Positions 19,755-29,370 of a stretch of 64,000 nucleotides of DNA are shown in pieces. Positions within the stretch are counted from its first letter, which is position 1. The number at the start of each line of letters is the position of its first letter. Origin of the DNA: Rhizobium oryzihabitans (GTDB lineage: Bacteria > Pseudomonadota > Alphaproteobacteria > Rhizobiales > Rhizobiaceae); the NCBI RefSeq assembly GCF_010669145.1, contig NZ_CP048632.1, positions 2,304,001 through 2,368,000 on the forward strand, in the 5' to 3' direction. The translations under genes were made by a program, and so were the position numbers. The notes below the pieces were generated by a model. It had not been told where the DNA came from, did not search any database, and worked only from the letters and a program-made list of their open reading frames with translations.

Positions 19755-20180
19755 TCCCGCGATTGCGGCTTGACAGCCGATTCCGGTATTTTTGGCGAAA
19801 GGCCGGTGCGGAAAGCATGAATCCGGGCAAGGACTTACCCGGATTCACAATCTGGTATGGGACGCGCATTCGCCAACCAGATGCTGTAGAGAACAAAAGC
19901 TGAATCCCGTCGAGTCAGCGATTCGTATTCGATTCGTTCGCAGACTGTTCCGCAACCGAATCGATTCCATTTTCGCCGGATTCTTTTTATTCTCTCAACC
20001 GGCTGAATCTGAACGGAAAATTCGGTGCAGCAGGAGCAGCGGCCGACTTTACGGGCAAGGCCTATTGCCTTTGTCTTCGGGCATTGCCATGTGTGGTGCG
20101 TGCGGCCTGCATCAGCGATGGTGGGCGGCACGGCAAGCAGTGCAAGTCGATTCGCGGATAGTACGTTGAATTTTCGCCCC
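19755..20180. other. 426-base intergenic region with dense GANTC cluster upstream of the helicase gene
   Basis: It holds eleven GANTC sites between 19779 and 20009 (starts at 19779, 19819, 19842, 19902, 19912, 19920, 19931, 19958, 19963, 19979, 20005) and a twelfth at 20149. About one would be expected by chance in 230 bases. GANTC is the target of the alphaproteobacterial cell-cycle methyltransferase CcrM. A 14-bp inverted repeat lies at 19818-19847. No coding frame in the gap looks real, though the helicase frame is open from about 20025. Confidence 0.75.
19818..19847. repeat. near-perfect 30-base hairpin with GANTC in both arms
   Basis: TGAATCCGGGCAAG and CTTACCCGGATTCA face each other over a 2-base loop with one mismatch. 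It sits 64 bases after the UbiH-type stop and could serve as its transcript end. No U-tract follows on the plus strand. Confidence 0.7.
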
Positions 20181-23100
20181 ATGATCCTGAGCGGCCGCGG
20201 TGTCACGGCCGTTCTCGGCCCCACCAATACCGGCAAGACCCATTACGCGATCGAGCGTATGGTGGCGCATGGCAGCGGTGTCATCGGCCTGCCGCTGCGC
20301 TTGCTGGCGCGGGAGGTCTATACCCGCCTCGTCGAAAAGGTGGGTGCGCCGAATGTGGCGCTGATTACCGGCGAAGAAAAGATTTCACCTCCCAAAGCCA
20401 AATATTCCGTCTGCACGGTGGAAGCCATGCCGCGCGAGACGACGGCCGCATTTGTCGCGATCGACGAGGTGCAGCTGGCCGGCGATCTGGAGCGTGGCCA
20501 TATCTTCACCGACCGCGTGCTGCATTTGCGCGGGCGGGAGGAAACGCTGCTCCTTGGCGCAGGCACGATGCGCCCGATCCTTGAAAAGCTCTTGCCAGGA
20601 ATTACCGTGGTGGAGCGGCCGCGCCTGTCGCAGCTTTTTTATGCGGGCCAGAAAAAGATTACCCGCCTGCCGCAACGCACGGCAATTGTCGCCTTTTCCG
20701 CCGATGAGGTTTATGCCATCGCCGAACTGGTGCGTCGCCAGCGCGGCGGTGCCGCTGTTGTGCTGGGCGCGCTTTCGCCGCGCACGCGCAATGCGCAGGT
20801 CGGTCTCTACCAGTCCGGCGATGTCGAATATCTGGTGGCGACGGACGCCATCGGCATGGGCCTTAACCTCGATGTCGATCATGTCGCCTTCGCGCAGGAC
20901 CGCAAATTCGACGGTTATCAGTTCCGCAATCTCAATCCCGGCGAGATCGGCCAGATCGCCGGTCGCGCCGGCCGCCATCTTCGCGATGGCACTTTTGGCG
21001 TGACGGGGCGCGTCGATCCCTTTGACGACGAATTGGTGGAGCGTATCGAGACCCATCAGTTCGACGCGGTGAAGGTGCTGCAGTGGCGGACGAAGAATTT
21101 CGATTTCTCCTCCATCGCCAATCTGCGTGCGAGCCTCGATGCCGCACCGGCGATCCAGGGACTTTCCCGGGCTCTGCCGGCGATCGACCAGCAGGCGTTG
21201 GAATATCTGTCGCGTTACCCTGAGATCATCGATGTGACGACGACGGATGCGCGGGTGGAAAAACTGTGGGAGGCATGCGCGCTTCCCGACTATCGCCGTA
21301 TCGCACCTGCCCAGCATGCCGACCTGATCTCGACGCTCTATTTCGATCTCGTAAAACGCGGTGCTGTGAACGAAGATTTCATGGGTGAGCAGGTGCGCCG
21401 CGCCGACCGCACGGACGGAGAGATCGATACACTGTCTGCAAGGATTGCGCAGATCAGAACATGGACTTATGTATCGAACCGCCCAGGATGGCTTGCCGAT
21501 CCGACACACTGGCAAGAAAAGACGCGGGAAATCGAGGATCGATTGTCCGATGCACTACATGAAAGGTTGACGAAACGCTTTGTTGATCGCAGGACATCTG
21601 TGCTCATGAGGCGCCTGAGAGAGAATGCGATGCTTGAAGCTGAAATCAGTGTAAATGGTGATGTCTTCGTAGAAGGACATCACGTCGGCCAGTTGGCCGG
21701 GTTCCGGTTCACGCCGGTGCCGGGAATGGAAGGGCCGGATCAGAAGGCCGTGCAGGCTGCGGCGCAAAAGGCGCTCGCGCTCGAGTACGAGGCGCGTGCT
21801 GCGCGTCTGCATGCCAGTGGAAACGGCGATCTCGCTTTGAGCTCCGATGGTCTGGTTCGCTGGTTGGGCGAGCCGGTGGCCCGCCTTTCGGCAGGCGACA
21901 ACATCATGAAGCCGCGTGTGATCCTGCTTGCCGACGAACAGTTGAGCGGCAATGCCCGCGATCATGCGCTGGCGCGCGTCGAACGTTTCGTCAATCATCA
22001 GATTGCGACCGTGCTGAAGCCGCTGGACGATATTTCCCGCGCCGAAGACCTTCAGGGTCTGGCGAAGGGACTGGCGTTCCAGCTGGTCGAAAATCTTGGC
22101 GTTCTGTTCCGCCGCGACGTCACCGAAGACGTGAAGTCGCTGGATCAGGATGCGCGCGCCTCCATGCGCCGCTACGGTGTGCGCTTTGGTGCCTATCACG
22201 TCTTCCTGCCCGCGCTGCTGAAGCCGGCTCCGGCCGAGCTTGTCACGCTGCTCTGGGCCCTGAAGAATGATGGCCTCGGCAAGCCGGGTTATGGCGATCT
22301 CATTCCGGTTCTGGCCGCCGGCCGCACCTCCGTGGTGACGGACCCGACCTTCGAGCGCATGTTCTACAAGCTTGCCGGTTTCCGTTTCCTCGGAAAGCGC
22401 GCCGTGCGTATCGACATTCTCGAGCGTCTGGCCGATCTCATCCGTCCGCTGTTGCAGTGGAAGCCCGGCCAGCAGCCGCGTCCGGAAGGCGCCTATGACG
22501 GCCGTCGTTTCACGACGACGACTGCGATGCTTTCCATTCTCGGTGCGACGCTCGACGACATGGAAGAGATCCTCAAGGGCCTCGGCTACCGTGCTGACCA
22601 GGTGACGGCGGAGGAGGCGCAGGCCTTCCTCGCCAACCAGACCGGTGCTGCGGCTCCGGCCGCCGCTGAAGCGGTGACGGAAGAGGAAAGCGCCGAGACC
22701 GAGCAGGATGAACCGGCTTCGGAAGAGCAGGTGTCCGAGACGGCCGTCGCTGAAGCCGCCGAGGAAACACCGGTCGTGGAAGCCGTCAGCGAAGAAGCTG
22801 CGGTGAGCGAGACCGTGCCTGCGGAAAGCGTTGAGGCTGCCGAGCCGAAGCCTGTTCTTCTGTGGCGTCCGGGTGGTCGCAACGAAAACCAGCGTAGCGA
22901 GAACCGTCGTCCGGGCAATCGCGGTCAAGCCCGCGATGGCGCGCGCGAGCAGGGCGAGCGTCGTGGCGACGGCCGTCGTGACAATCGTGACGGCGCAAAT
23001 CGTGAAGCTGCCAATCGTGGCGGTGAGGGCGAGCGCAAGCGTGATGGCGGACGCCCTGATCGCGGCAATCGCAACGATCGTCAGGATCGCGGCGAGCGCA

Positions 23101-23246
23101 AGGACAGGCCGGATCGCAACGACCGCGGCGGAAAACCGCAGGGTCAGCAGCGTTTCGAAGCCAAGCCGCCCCGCAAGGAGAAGCCACTAGACCCGGATTC
23201 GCCTTTCGCAAAACTCGCTGCTCTCAAGGAGCAGCTGAAGAAGTAA
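20181..23246 (+). CDS. SUV3-like ATP-dependent (RNA) helicase with arginine-rich C-terminal tail
   Basis: 1021 residues from the ATG at 20181. The frame is open to 20025, but upstream residues carry no domain and no ribosome-binding site decides. Walker A GPTNTGKT lies at ~13-20, a DEVQ box in FVAIDEVQLAGD at ~91-102, and motif VI-like GQIAGRAGRHLRDGTFG follows. This order is that of the mitochondrial Suv3/bacterial SUV3-like helicases. A long alpha-helical middle follows. Residues ~820-890 are Ala/Glu-rich and acidic. From ~894 comes an Arg/Gly/Asn/Asp-rich low-complexity tail with many R-D and R-G pairs, ending in a short Lys-rich helix. The tail resembles RNA-binding tails of RNase E and DEAD-box helicases. 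Its role in rhizobia is uncharacterised as far as I know. Confidence 0.85.
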   Translation: MILSGRGVTAVLGPTNTGKTHYAIERMVAHGSGVIGLPLRLLAREVYTRLVEKVGAPNVALITGEEKISPPKAKYSVCTVEAMPRETTAAFVAIDEVQLAGDLERGHIFTDRVLHLRGREETLLLGAGTMRPILEKLLPGITVVERPRLSQLFYAGQKKITRLPQRTAIVAFSADEVYAIAELVRRQRGGAAVVLGALSPRTRNAQVGLYQSGDVEYLVATDAIGMGLNLDVDHVAFAQDRKFDGYQFRNLNPGEIGQIAGRAGRHLRDGTFGVTGRVDPFDDELVERIETHQFDAVKVLQWRTKNFDFSSIANLRASLDAAPAIQGLSRALPAIDQQALEYLSRYPEIIDVTTTDARVEKLWEACALPDYRRIAPAQHADLISTLYFDLVKRGAVNEDFMGEQVRRADRTDGEIDTLSARIAQIRTWTYVSNRPGWLADPTHWQEKTREIEDRLSDALHERLTKRFVDRRTSVLMRRLRENAMLEAEISVNGDVFVEGHHVGQLAGFRFTPVPGMEGPDQKAVQAAAQKALALEYEARAARLHASGNGDLALSSDGLVRWLGEPVARLSAGDNIMKPRVILLADEQLSGNARDHALARVERFVNHQIATVLKPLDDISRAEDLQGLAKGLAFQLVENLGVLFRRDVTEDVKSLDQDARASMRRYGVRFGAYHVFLPALLKPAPAELVTLLWALKNDGLGKPGYGDLIPVLAAGRTSVVTDPTFERMFYKLAGFRFLGKRAVRIDILERLADLIRPLLQWKPGQQPRPEGAYDGRRFTTTTAMLSILGATLDDMEEILKGLGYRADQVTAEEAQAFLANQTGAAAPAAAEAVTEEESAETEQDEPASEEQVSETAVAEAAEETPVVEAVSEEAAVSETVPAESVEAAEPKPVLLWRPGGRNENQRSENRRPGNRGQARDGAREQGERRGDGRRDNRDGANREAANRGGEGERKRDGGRPDRGNRNDRQDRGERKDRPDRNDRGGKPQGQQRFEAKPPRKEKPLDPDSPFAKLAALKEQLKK

Positions 23247-23250
23247 GCCT

Positions 23251-23667
23251 ATGGGGAGCAAAGAACAGCCATTGGAGAGTACGCGTCAGCGTCTGGACAA
23301 GTGGCTGTTCTTTGCCCGCATGGCTAAATCCCGCTCGCTTGCCCAAGGCTACATTCAGTCGGGTCACGTCAAGGTCAACGGGACAACCATCCGCCAGCCC
23401 AGCCATGCGGTGAAGGCGGGAGACAGGCTCGATATCGGTTTCGAGCGCATGGACAAGGTCCTCGTCATCAAGTCCGGGGGCGAGCGGCGCGGGCCCTATG
23501 AAGAAGCCCGGCTTCTCTACGACGATCTGACGCCGCCACGGGCGCCTTCCGACAGGTTGAGCCCGCTGGAGCAGGCAATGCGCGAGCCGGGCAGCGGCCG
23601 CCCGACCAAAAAAGAGCGCAGGGCGCTCGACAAGTTTCTGTCGGAAAGTGACGGAAATACAGATTAG
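23251..23667 (+). CDS. S4-domain RNA-binding protein, Hsp15/HslR-like
   Basis: A 138-residue protein with an S4 fold at the N-terminus (RLDKWLFFARMAKSRSLAQG, then GHVKVNGTTIRQPSHAVKAGD at ~40-60). A basic, Lys/Arg-rich C-terminus follows, as in Hsp15. Hsp15 binds 50S subunits with stalled nascent chains. The gene starts 4 bases after the helicase stop with no terminator between, so it is translated from the helicase transcript and may share an RNA or ribosome role. No strong ribosome-binding site of its own is seen. Confidence 0.88.
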   Translation: MGSKEQPLESTRQRLDKWLFFARMAKSRSLAQGYIQSGHVKVNGTTIRQPSHAVKAGDRLDIGFERMDKVLVIKSGGERRGPYEEARLLYDDLTPPRAPSDRLSPLEQAMREPGSGRPTKKERRALDKFLSESDGNTD

Positions 23668-23825
23668 AATAAACCTCCAGGTCAGGCCGGTTTTTCAGAA
23701 TTGTTTATCCTTGCTATCTGAAGGCAAAGGCATTACGTCACTTGCGAAATTGCCCTGTCTGAATTCCGGGCGACGGCTTGTGTTCCGAAGCCCAAAGACC
23801 CGGCCTGCATATTCTGGAGTTCATC

Positions 23826-24164
23826 ATGACATATGTCGTGACCGACAATTGCATTCGCTGCAAATATACCGATTGCGTTGAAGTCTGCCCCGTCGACTGC
23901 TTTTACGAGGGTGAGAATTTCCTCGCGATCAATCCCGATGAATGCATCGACTGCGGTGTGTGCGAACCGGAATGTCCCGCCGAGGCGATCAAGCCCGATA
24001 CGGAGCCGGGTCTCGACAAGTGGCTGAAGCTGAATGCGGAATATGCAGCGATCTGGCCGAACATCACGATAAAGCGCGACCCCATGCCCGAAGCCAAGGA
24101 AATGGACGGCGTCGAGGGCAAGCTGGACCTTTATTTTTCCGCCGAACCCGGTCAGGGTGACTGA
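23826..24164 (+). CDS. fdxA: 7Fe ferredoxin FdxA
   Basis: 112 residues from the ATG at 23826 (upstream in-frame ATG at 23778 lies outside the family). It carries seven-iron ferredoxin motifs: [18 protein letters not shown] for the [3Fe-4S] side and [16 protein letters not shown] for the [4Fe-4S] cluster. The family-typical C-terminal half ([20 protein letters not shown]) is present. It is a small cytoplasmic electron carrier. In several alphaproteobacteria fdxA lies next to carD; here carD is about 15 kb away. Confidence 0.96.
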   Translation: MTYVVTDNCIRCKYTDCVEVCPVDCFYEGENFLAINPDECIDCGVCEPECPAEAIKPDTEPGLDKWLKLNAEYAAIWPNITIKRDPMPEAKEMDGVEGKLDLYFSAEPGQGD

Positions 24165-24202
24165 GTTTCGACGGCCTATCGTCTTCGTACTATGATTTTG
24201 AG

Positions 24203-24234
24203 AGCCCTCGCAGCGCCAGCGCGAGGGCTTTTTG
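24203..24234. terminator. intrinsic terminator between convergent fdxA and holA
   Basis: AGCCCTCGC and GCGAGGGCT form a 9-bp stem with a GC-rich loop, followed by TTTTT. It follows fdxA by 38 bases and lies 8 bases before the holA stop on the other strand. Confidence 0.85.
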
Positions 24235-24241
24235 CTGAAGT

Positions 24242-25279
24242 TTAGCCGCCTCGGCCGGATTGCAGCGTGGTCGAAAGCAGGGTCAGAAGGGCCACGCTTT
24301 CTTCCAGGCTTTGCCGCTGGCGGCTTTGCAATATGGCCGCCTGCAGGCGGTTCATCTCGCGGGCGATCGCCGCTGGCTGCCATGTCCGCAGCGCTCTTTC
24401 GATGATGGGCTTTCTGCGAAAATGGATGTGGCGTCCGAGTGTTTGCATGACCTGACCGGCCTGCTGCTTTTTCTCGTCCATTTCGGCCCGCATCTGGTCG
24501 AGCAGCTGGAATTGCTTGAGGCAACCCTGAAGCACCAGGAAAATCGGCGTCTTTGACGACATGATCTTCTGGGTCGCGTGGAAAAAGGCGTTTCTGTCAC
24601 CTTTGAGAATGGCGTCAACCGCGTCGTCAGCGGAAACCGTGCTGGCATCGCCGATGATCGCCAGCACGTCGTCTTCCTCGATCACTTCCGCGCCACGGCA
24701 ATAGAGTGCCAGCTTGCGGATCTCGTTGCGCGACGCGATGCGATCGCCGCCAAGCGATTCAATCAGTCTCTGCCGCGCGGCCGGCGCGATGCGCAGATTG
24801 TCGGCCGACAGTTCCTGATCGATCAGTGCGTTCAACGAGCGAGCATCATCCGCGTAACAGGGGATTGCGGCGATCGAGCGCGCGGGTTCTGCGATCTTGC
24901 GCAGCCCGGTGCCTTTTTTGAGGTCACCCGCCTCGATGATCAGGAAACTTGCTTCGGGTGGTGTTTCGGCCAGTATCTGGAGCGCATCCACCAGTGCCTT
25001 TTCAGCCGATGCACCTTTGATCCAGACGAGTTTTTCACCACCGAAGAGACCAATGGCGTTGACCTCATCGAGGAGGCGGCCGGGATCACCCTGCAGGTCG
25101 GATGCGGTCAGTTTCAGTGATGCAAAGGCGTCATCGGGATCGATGCCGGTTTTTTTAGCGATGAGGTTGGCCCGCTCCGATACGAGGCCCCGATCTGGGC
25201 CATAGAGCACAAAAACACGAAAGCGCTCCGCCGGGTTTTCGGCGAAGCGCTCAAACTCATGCGATTTTATCTCCGCCAC
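24242..25279 (-). CDS. holA: DNA polymerase III subunit delta (HolA)
   Basis: A 345-residue clamp-loader delta subunit. FVLYGPDRGLVSERANLIA opens the degenerate AAA+ domain. Further family stretches are WIKGASAEKALVDAL, LRIAPAARQRLIESLGGDRIASRNEIRKLALY and a C-terminal collar domain. It opens the beta sliding clamp during loading. The start codon is GTG at 25279, 11 bases after the lptE stop, so leuS-lptE-holA form one operon as in many proteobacteria. Confidence 0.93.
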   Translation of the reverse strand: MAEIKSHEFERFAENPAERFRVFVLYGPDRGLVSERANLIAKKTGIDPDDAFASLKLTASDLQGDPGRLLDEVNAIGLFGGEKLVWIKGASAEKALVDALQILAETPPEASFLIIEAGDLKKGTGLRKIAEPARSIAAIPCYADDARSLNALIDQELSADNLRIAPAARQRLIESLGGDRIASRNEIRKLALYCRGAEVIEEDDVLAIIGDASTVSADDAVDAILKGDRNAFFHATQKIMSSKTPIFLVLQGCLKQFQLLDQMRAEMDEKKQQAGQVMQTLGRHIHFRRKPIIERALRTWQPAAIAREMNRLQAAILQSRQRQSLEESVALLTLLSTTLQSGRGG

Positions 25280-25290
25280 GGCCGCGGCTC

Positions 25291-25839
25291 TCAGCGGCCG
25301 AGAGTGGCGGCGATATCGGTACGGATGATTTCAGCCAGCTCGCGGGCCGCCCGGTTTTCAGCGTCGCGGATCGCCCTGATCTTGGCGAATTCCTGCTGCG
25401 GCAGATCCACCTGCGCCGTAACGCTGCGGCGTGCGGAGCGCAGGATCTGACCGTCGGAAATACGGGTCAGAACGTAGTTGCCGGTCATCACCACACGGCC
25501 GGGATAGGGGCCGTCGTAATTGTTGTTCGCGCGGGTCGTCAGGTCGTAATTCTGCACTTCCGTCGTTGAGGAGCTAGCGCTTACGGAAATCTTGACGTTA
25601 TACTGCGCCGTTGCCGGCTGGCCTGCGCCACCCGCCATCAGAAAGATCAGCTGATTGCGGACTTCCTGCCCAACTCTTCCACCGACGTCGGAAACGCTGA
25701 CGGCCGCCAGCCTTTCCTTGGTTCCGGAAGCCTCGCCATAAAGCGGGCGCACCTGGCAGCCCGCCAGAAGACCAGCCATCATCACGACGGAAATTGCTGC
25801 CGCGACGCGGCTCCATCTCGAAAAAACGTCAGACAACAA
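25291..25839 (-). CDS. lptE: LPS-assembly lipoprotein LptE
   Basis: A 182-residue lipoprotein. A type II signal peptide ends in the lipobox LLAGC, with the lipidated Cys28, followed by QVRPLYGE. It is the plug of the LptD/LptE outer-membrane LPS translocon. The reading frame overlaps the end of leuS by 11 bases and must start at a TTG (25839 or 25836), since no ATG lies before the signal peptide. Translational coupling to leuS is likely. Sequence conservation of LptE is always low, so the call rests on lipobox, length and position between leuS and holA. Confidence 0.88.
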   Translation of the reverse strand: MLSDVFSRWSRVAAAISVVMMAGLLAGCQVRPLYGEASGTKERLAAVSVSDVGGRVGQEVRNQLIFLMAGGAGQPATAQYNVKISVSASSSTTEVQNYDLTTRANNNYDGPYPGRVVMTGNYVLTRISDGQILRSARRSVTAQVDLPQQEFAKIRAIRDAENRAARELAEIIRTDIAATLGR

Positions 25840-28459
25840 TGTTCACAATCCTCTGCGGAACCACGATGACTTTCTTGGGCTCGCCACCGGCAAGAATAGA
25901 TTTCACGGCATCCAGCGCAAGGGCGGCCGTGCGGACCGCATCTTGATCCGCATCGCGCGCGATTGTCAATTCGCCGCGCTTCTTGCCGTTGACCTGGACG
26001 GGCATGACCACATCGTTTTCCTCGACCAGCGAGGGCACGAAAGCCGGCCATGGCGTCTGGGCGACGAGACCCGTGTTCCCCAGTGCCGACCAGCATTCTT
26101 CGGCCAGATGCGGCGTCATGGGGGCAATGATGCGGATGAGGATTTCGACGGCGTCGCGTGCCGCCGCCCTCACGTCATCCGACCTGCCGCCCGCCGCGAC
26201 ATCGGCAAGCGGGCCGGCCAGGGCGTTGACCAGTTCGTAAATGCGGGCTATCGCCTTGTTGAAGGCGAGCTTGTCCAGATCTTCCTGAACGGCCTTCAGC
26301 GTCTTGTGGGCCGCCTTGGACGCTGCCAGGCCTTCACCTTCGGTCGCAGGCTGCGGCTGAACGTTCTTCAGTTCCTCGGCTGCTTCGCCGATGATGCGCC
26401 AAACGCGCTGGACGAATCGATTTGCGCCCTCCACGCCAGCTTCCGACCAGATGACGTCACGATCGGGCGGAGAATCCGACAGGACGAAGAAGCGCGCGGT
26501 GTCCGCCCCATAGGATGCGATGATGTCATCCGGGTCGACCACGTTCTTCTTCGACTTCGACATCTTCTCGATCGAGCCGATCTTGACTTCGGCGCCGGAG
26601 GACAGGAGGAAAGCCCGGCGAGCGCCGTCCGTCTCCTCTATGCGCAGGTCGGCGGGTGCTATCCATTCGCGGCCAGTGCCTTCGCCATGGCTGTAGGTCT
26701 CGTGCACCACCATGCCCTGTGTGAACAGGCCCTTGAAGGGCTCCTTGACGCCCACATGGCCGGTCTCGCGCATGGCACGGGTGAAGAAGCGGGAATAGAG
26801 CAGATGCAGGATCGCATGCTCGATGCCGCCGATATACTGATCGACGGGCAGCCAGTGGTTGGCCACCTTCGGGTCGGTCGGCTGGTCTTCCCACGGCGCG
26901 GTGAAGCGGGTGTAATACCAGCTGGAATCGACGAAAGTATCCATCGTGTCGGTTTCGCGACGCGCGTCATGGCCGCATTGCGGGCAGGCGACGTGACGCC
27001 ACGTGGGGTGGCGGTCCAGCGGATTGCCGGGCACGTCGAAAGTCACGTCGTCAGGCAGCTTGACCGGCAGGTCCTTCTTCGGAACCGGCACCACGCCGCA
27101 GACTTCGCAGTGAATGACCGGGATCGGGCAGCCCCAGTAACGCTGGCGGGAGATGCCCCAGTCGCGCAGGCGGAAATTGACCTTGCGCTCAGCCTGCGGC
27201 GCATTGCCCAGCATCTCGGCGGAGAGCTTCTGCACGACCGCCTCAAAGGCGTCAGTCGTGTTCATGCCGTTCAGGAAGCCGGAATTGATCATCACGCCGT
27301 CATCGGTATAGGCCGTGTCCTCGACGGTGAAGCTTTCTGCATCCGGGCCTTCAGGGGCGACGACAGCCACGACCGGCAGGCCGTATTTGCGGGCGAAGTC
27401 CAGATCGCGCTGGTCACCCGATGGGCAACCGAAAATCGCGCCGGTGCCGTAATCCATCAACACGAAATTAGCGACGTAGACGGGCAGTTCCCAGGTAGGA
27501 TCGAGCGGGTGCACGACCTTGACGCCGGTATCGATGCCCTTCTTTTCTGCCGTTTCCAGCGCTGCGAGCGAGGTGCCATGGCGGCGGCATTCATCGCAGA
27601 ACTCGGCGATATCGGGGTTGTTCGCCGACAATTCTCTCGCCAGCGGATGATCGGCGGCGATCGCCAGGAAGGATGCGCCGAACAGGGTATCCGGACGCGT
27701 CGTATAGACGGTGATGTCGGAAAAACCTTCCGGCACTGTGCCAGCAACGGTCTGCCAGCGCAGCGACAGGCCTTCGGAACGGCCGATCCAGTTCTTCTGC
27801 ATCAGGCGCACTTTTTCCGGCCACTGATCCAGCGTGTCCAGCTCGTCCAGCAGATCCTGGCTGAAATCGGTGATGCGGAAGAACCATTGCGTCAATTCGC
27901 GCTGCTCGACCAGCGCGCCGGAGCGCCAGCCGCGGCCGTCGATCACCTGCTCATTGGCGAGAACGGTATGGTCGACGGGATCCCAGTTGACCTTGGACTG
28001 CTTGCGGTAAACCAGACCCTTTTCCATGAAGTCGATGAACAGCGCCTGCTGGCGGTGGTAATATTCCACGTCGCAGGTCGCGAATTCACGGGTCCAGTCC
28101 AGCGACAGGCCCATGGACTTCAGCTGGCCGCGCATGGTGGCGATGTTCTGGTAGGTCCAGTCCTTCGGGTGAACCTTGTTCTGCATGGCCGCGTTTTCCG
28201 CAGGCATGCCGAAGGCGTCCCAGCCCATCGGGTGCAGAACGTTGAAGCCGCGCGCACGCTTGTAGCGGGCGACGACGTCGCCCATGGCATAGTTGCGGAC
28301 GTGGCCCATGTGAATGCGTCCCGACGGGTAGGGAAACATCTCCAGAACGTAATACTTCTCGCGCGGATCGCTGTTGTCGGTGACGAAAACCTTGTCTTCG
28401 TTCCATTTCTGCTGCCAGCGCGGCTCGGCGTCGCGAGGATTGTAACGTTCGATGGCCAT
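25829..28459 (-). CDS. leuS: leucyl-tRNA synthetase
   Basis: 876 residues from the ATG at 28459 ([19 protein letters not shown]), a class I synthetase. HIGH box is HMGH in [17 protein letters not shown] near residue 48. The CP1 editing domain holds the [13 protein letters not shown] threonine-rich stretch. KMSKS box is [17 protein letters not shown] at ~630. It charges tRNA-Leu and edits near-cognates. First gene of the leuS-lptE-holA operon. Confidence 0.97.
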   Translation of the reverse strand: MAIERYNPRDAEPRWQQKWNEDKVFVTDNSDPREKYYVLEMFPYPSGRIHMGHVRNYAMGDVVARYKRARGFNVLHPMGWDAFGMPAENAAMQNKVHPKDWTYQNIATMRGQLKSMGLSLDWTREFATCDVEYYHRQQALFIDFMEKGLVYRKQSKVNWDPVDHTVLANEQVIDGRGWRSGALVEQRELTQWFFRITDFSQDLLDELDTLDQWPEKVRLMQKNWIGRSEGLSLRWQTVAGTVPEGFSDITVYTTRPDTLFGASFLAIAADHPLARELSANNPDIAEFCDECRRHGTSLAALETAEKKGIDTGVKVVHPLDPTWELPVYVANFVLMDYGTGAIFGCPSGDQRDLDFARKYGLPVVAVVAPEGPDAESFTVEDTAYTDDGVMINSGFLNGMNTTDAFEAVVQKLSAEMLGNAPQAERKVNFRLRDWGISRQRYWGCPIPVIHCEVCGVVPVPKKDLPVKLPDDVTFDVPGNPLDRHPTWRHVACPQCGHDARRETDTMDTFVDSSWYYTRFTAPWEDQPTDPKVANHWLPVDQYIGGIEHAILHLLYSRFFTRAMRETGHVGVKEPFKGLFTQGMVVHETYSHGEGTGREWIAPADLRIEETDGARRAFLLSSGAEVKIGSIEKMSKSKKNVVDPDDIIASYGADTARFFVLSDSPPDRDVIWSEAGVEGANRFVQRVWRIIGEAAEELKNVQPQPATEGEGLAASKAAHKTLKAVQEDLDKLAFNKAIARIYELVNALAGPLADVAAGGRSDDVRAAARDAVEILIRIIAPMTPHLAEECWSALGNTGLVAQTPWPAFVPSLVEENDVVMPVQVNGKKRGELTIARDADQDAVRTAALALDAVKSILAGGEPKKVIVVPQRIVNIVV

Positions 28460-28651
28460 TGTTCTGAATTCCGGGTATCGAGGGGAAAAATTTGCGCTGA
28501 CCTTCACCATGAAACGACCGGGGCGTCAAGTTTGGCGGGGCGTCCGGGCGTTCAATCTTGGCCAGCGTGCCTCAAATGGTGCTAAACCCGCTTGGCATCA
28601 AGGCAATCGGCGTCTAGTTAGCTTGCGAATGGTTCAAATAAAGGTTCTGTG

Positions 28652-29311
28652 ATGGAAATCGAAGCACGTCTTGAGGATGTCAGGCAGCGTATCGCGGAAG
28701 CTGCGGAAAAATCCGGTCGCAAGGCTGACGAGGTTACGCTCGTCGCCGTCTCGAAGACATTCGATGCGGAGACCATCCAGCCGGTCATCGACAGTGGCCA
28801 GCGCGTGTTCGGTGAGAATCGTGTTCAGGAAGCGCAGGGCAAGTGGCCTAGCCTGAAAGAGAAGACACCTGACATCGAACTGCATCTAATCGGTCCGCTG
28901 CAATCCAACAAGGCGTCGGATGCCGTCGCGCTGTTTGACGTCATACAGAGCATCGACCGGGAGAAAATCGCCCGTGCGCTGTCCGAAGAATGTGCCAAAC
29001 AGGGCCGCAGCCTTCGTTTTTATGTGCAGGTCAATACGGGGCTTGAGCCGCAGAAGGCTGGCATCGATCCGCGCGAGACGGTCGCCTTCGTTGCTCTTTG
29101 CCGGGACGAGCTGAAATTGCCGGTGGAGGGACTGATGTGCATTCCGCCGGCGGAGGAAAATCCCGGCCCGCATTTCGCGCTTTTGGCAAAGCTTGCAAAA
29201 CAATGCGGCCTCGAGAAGCTTTCCATGGGCATGTCAGGCGATTTCGAGACTGCCGTTGAATTCGGCGCCACCAGCGTGCGGGTCGGCTCGGCGATCTTCG
29301 GCGCGCGATAA
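28652..29311 (+). CDS. YggS-family pyridoxal phosphate homeostasis protein
   Basis: About 219 residues with the PLP-binding Lys in VAVSKTFDAE at ~36. Family stretches are GENRVQEAQGKWP, HLIGPLQSNKASDAV and SMGMSGDFETAVEFGATSVRVGSAIFG at the C-terminus, which holds the phosphate. This is a single alanine-racemase-like barrel (COG0325/PROSC) that buffers cellular PLP. GTG at 28649 directly precedes the chosen ATG. The gene is divergent from leuS across a 192-base gap. Confidence 0.94.
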   Translation: MEIEARLEDVRQRIAEAAEKSGRKADEVTLVAVSKTFDAETIQPVIDSGQRVFGENRVQEAQGKWPSLKEKTPDIELHLIGPLQSNKASDAVALFDVIQSIDREKIARALSEECAKQGRSLRFYVQVNTGLEPQKAGIDPRETVAFVALCRDELKLPVEGLMCIPPAEENPGPHFALLAKLAKQCGLEKLSMGMSGDFETAVEFGATSVRVGSAIFGAR

Positions 29312-29322
29312 ACCATTCAACA

Positions 29323-29349
29323 AAAAACCCGGCACTGCGGCCGGGTTTT
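29323..29349. terminator. bidirectional intrinsic terminator between the YggS-type gene and trcR
   Basis: AAAACCCGGC, loop ACTGCG, GCCGGGTTTT. It is symmetric with A and T runs and lies between two convergent stops (29311 and 29371). Confidence 0.9.
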
Positions 29350-29370
29350 AAATGAATGCGAGACGTCCGG

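Noticed and set aside
25943..28585. Open frame of 880 codons opposite leuS
   Set aside because: Shadow of leuS; no ribosome-binding site, no motif.
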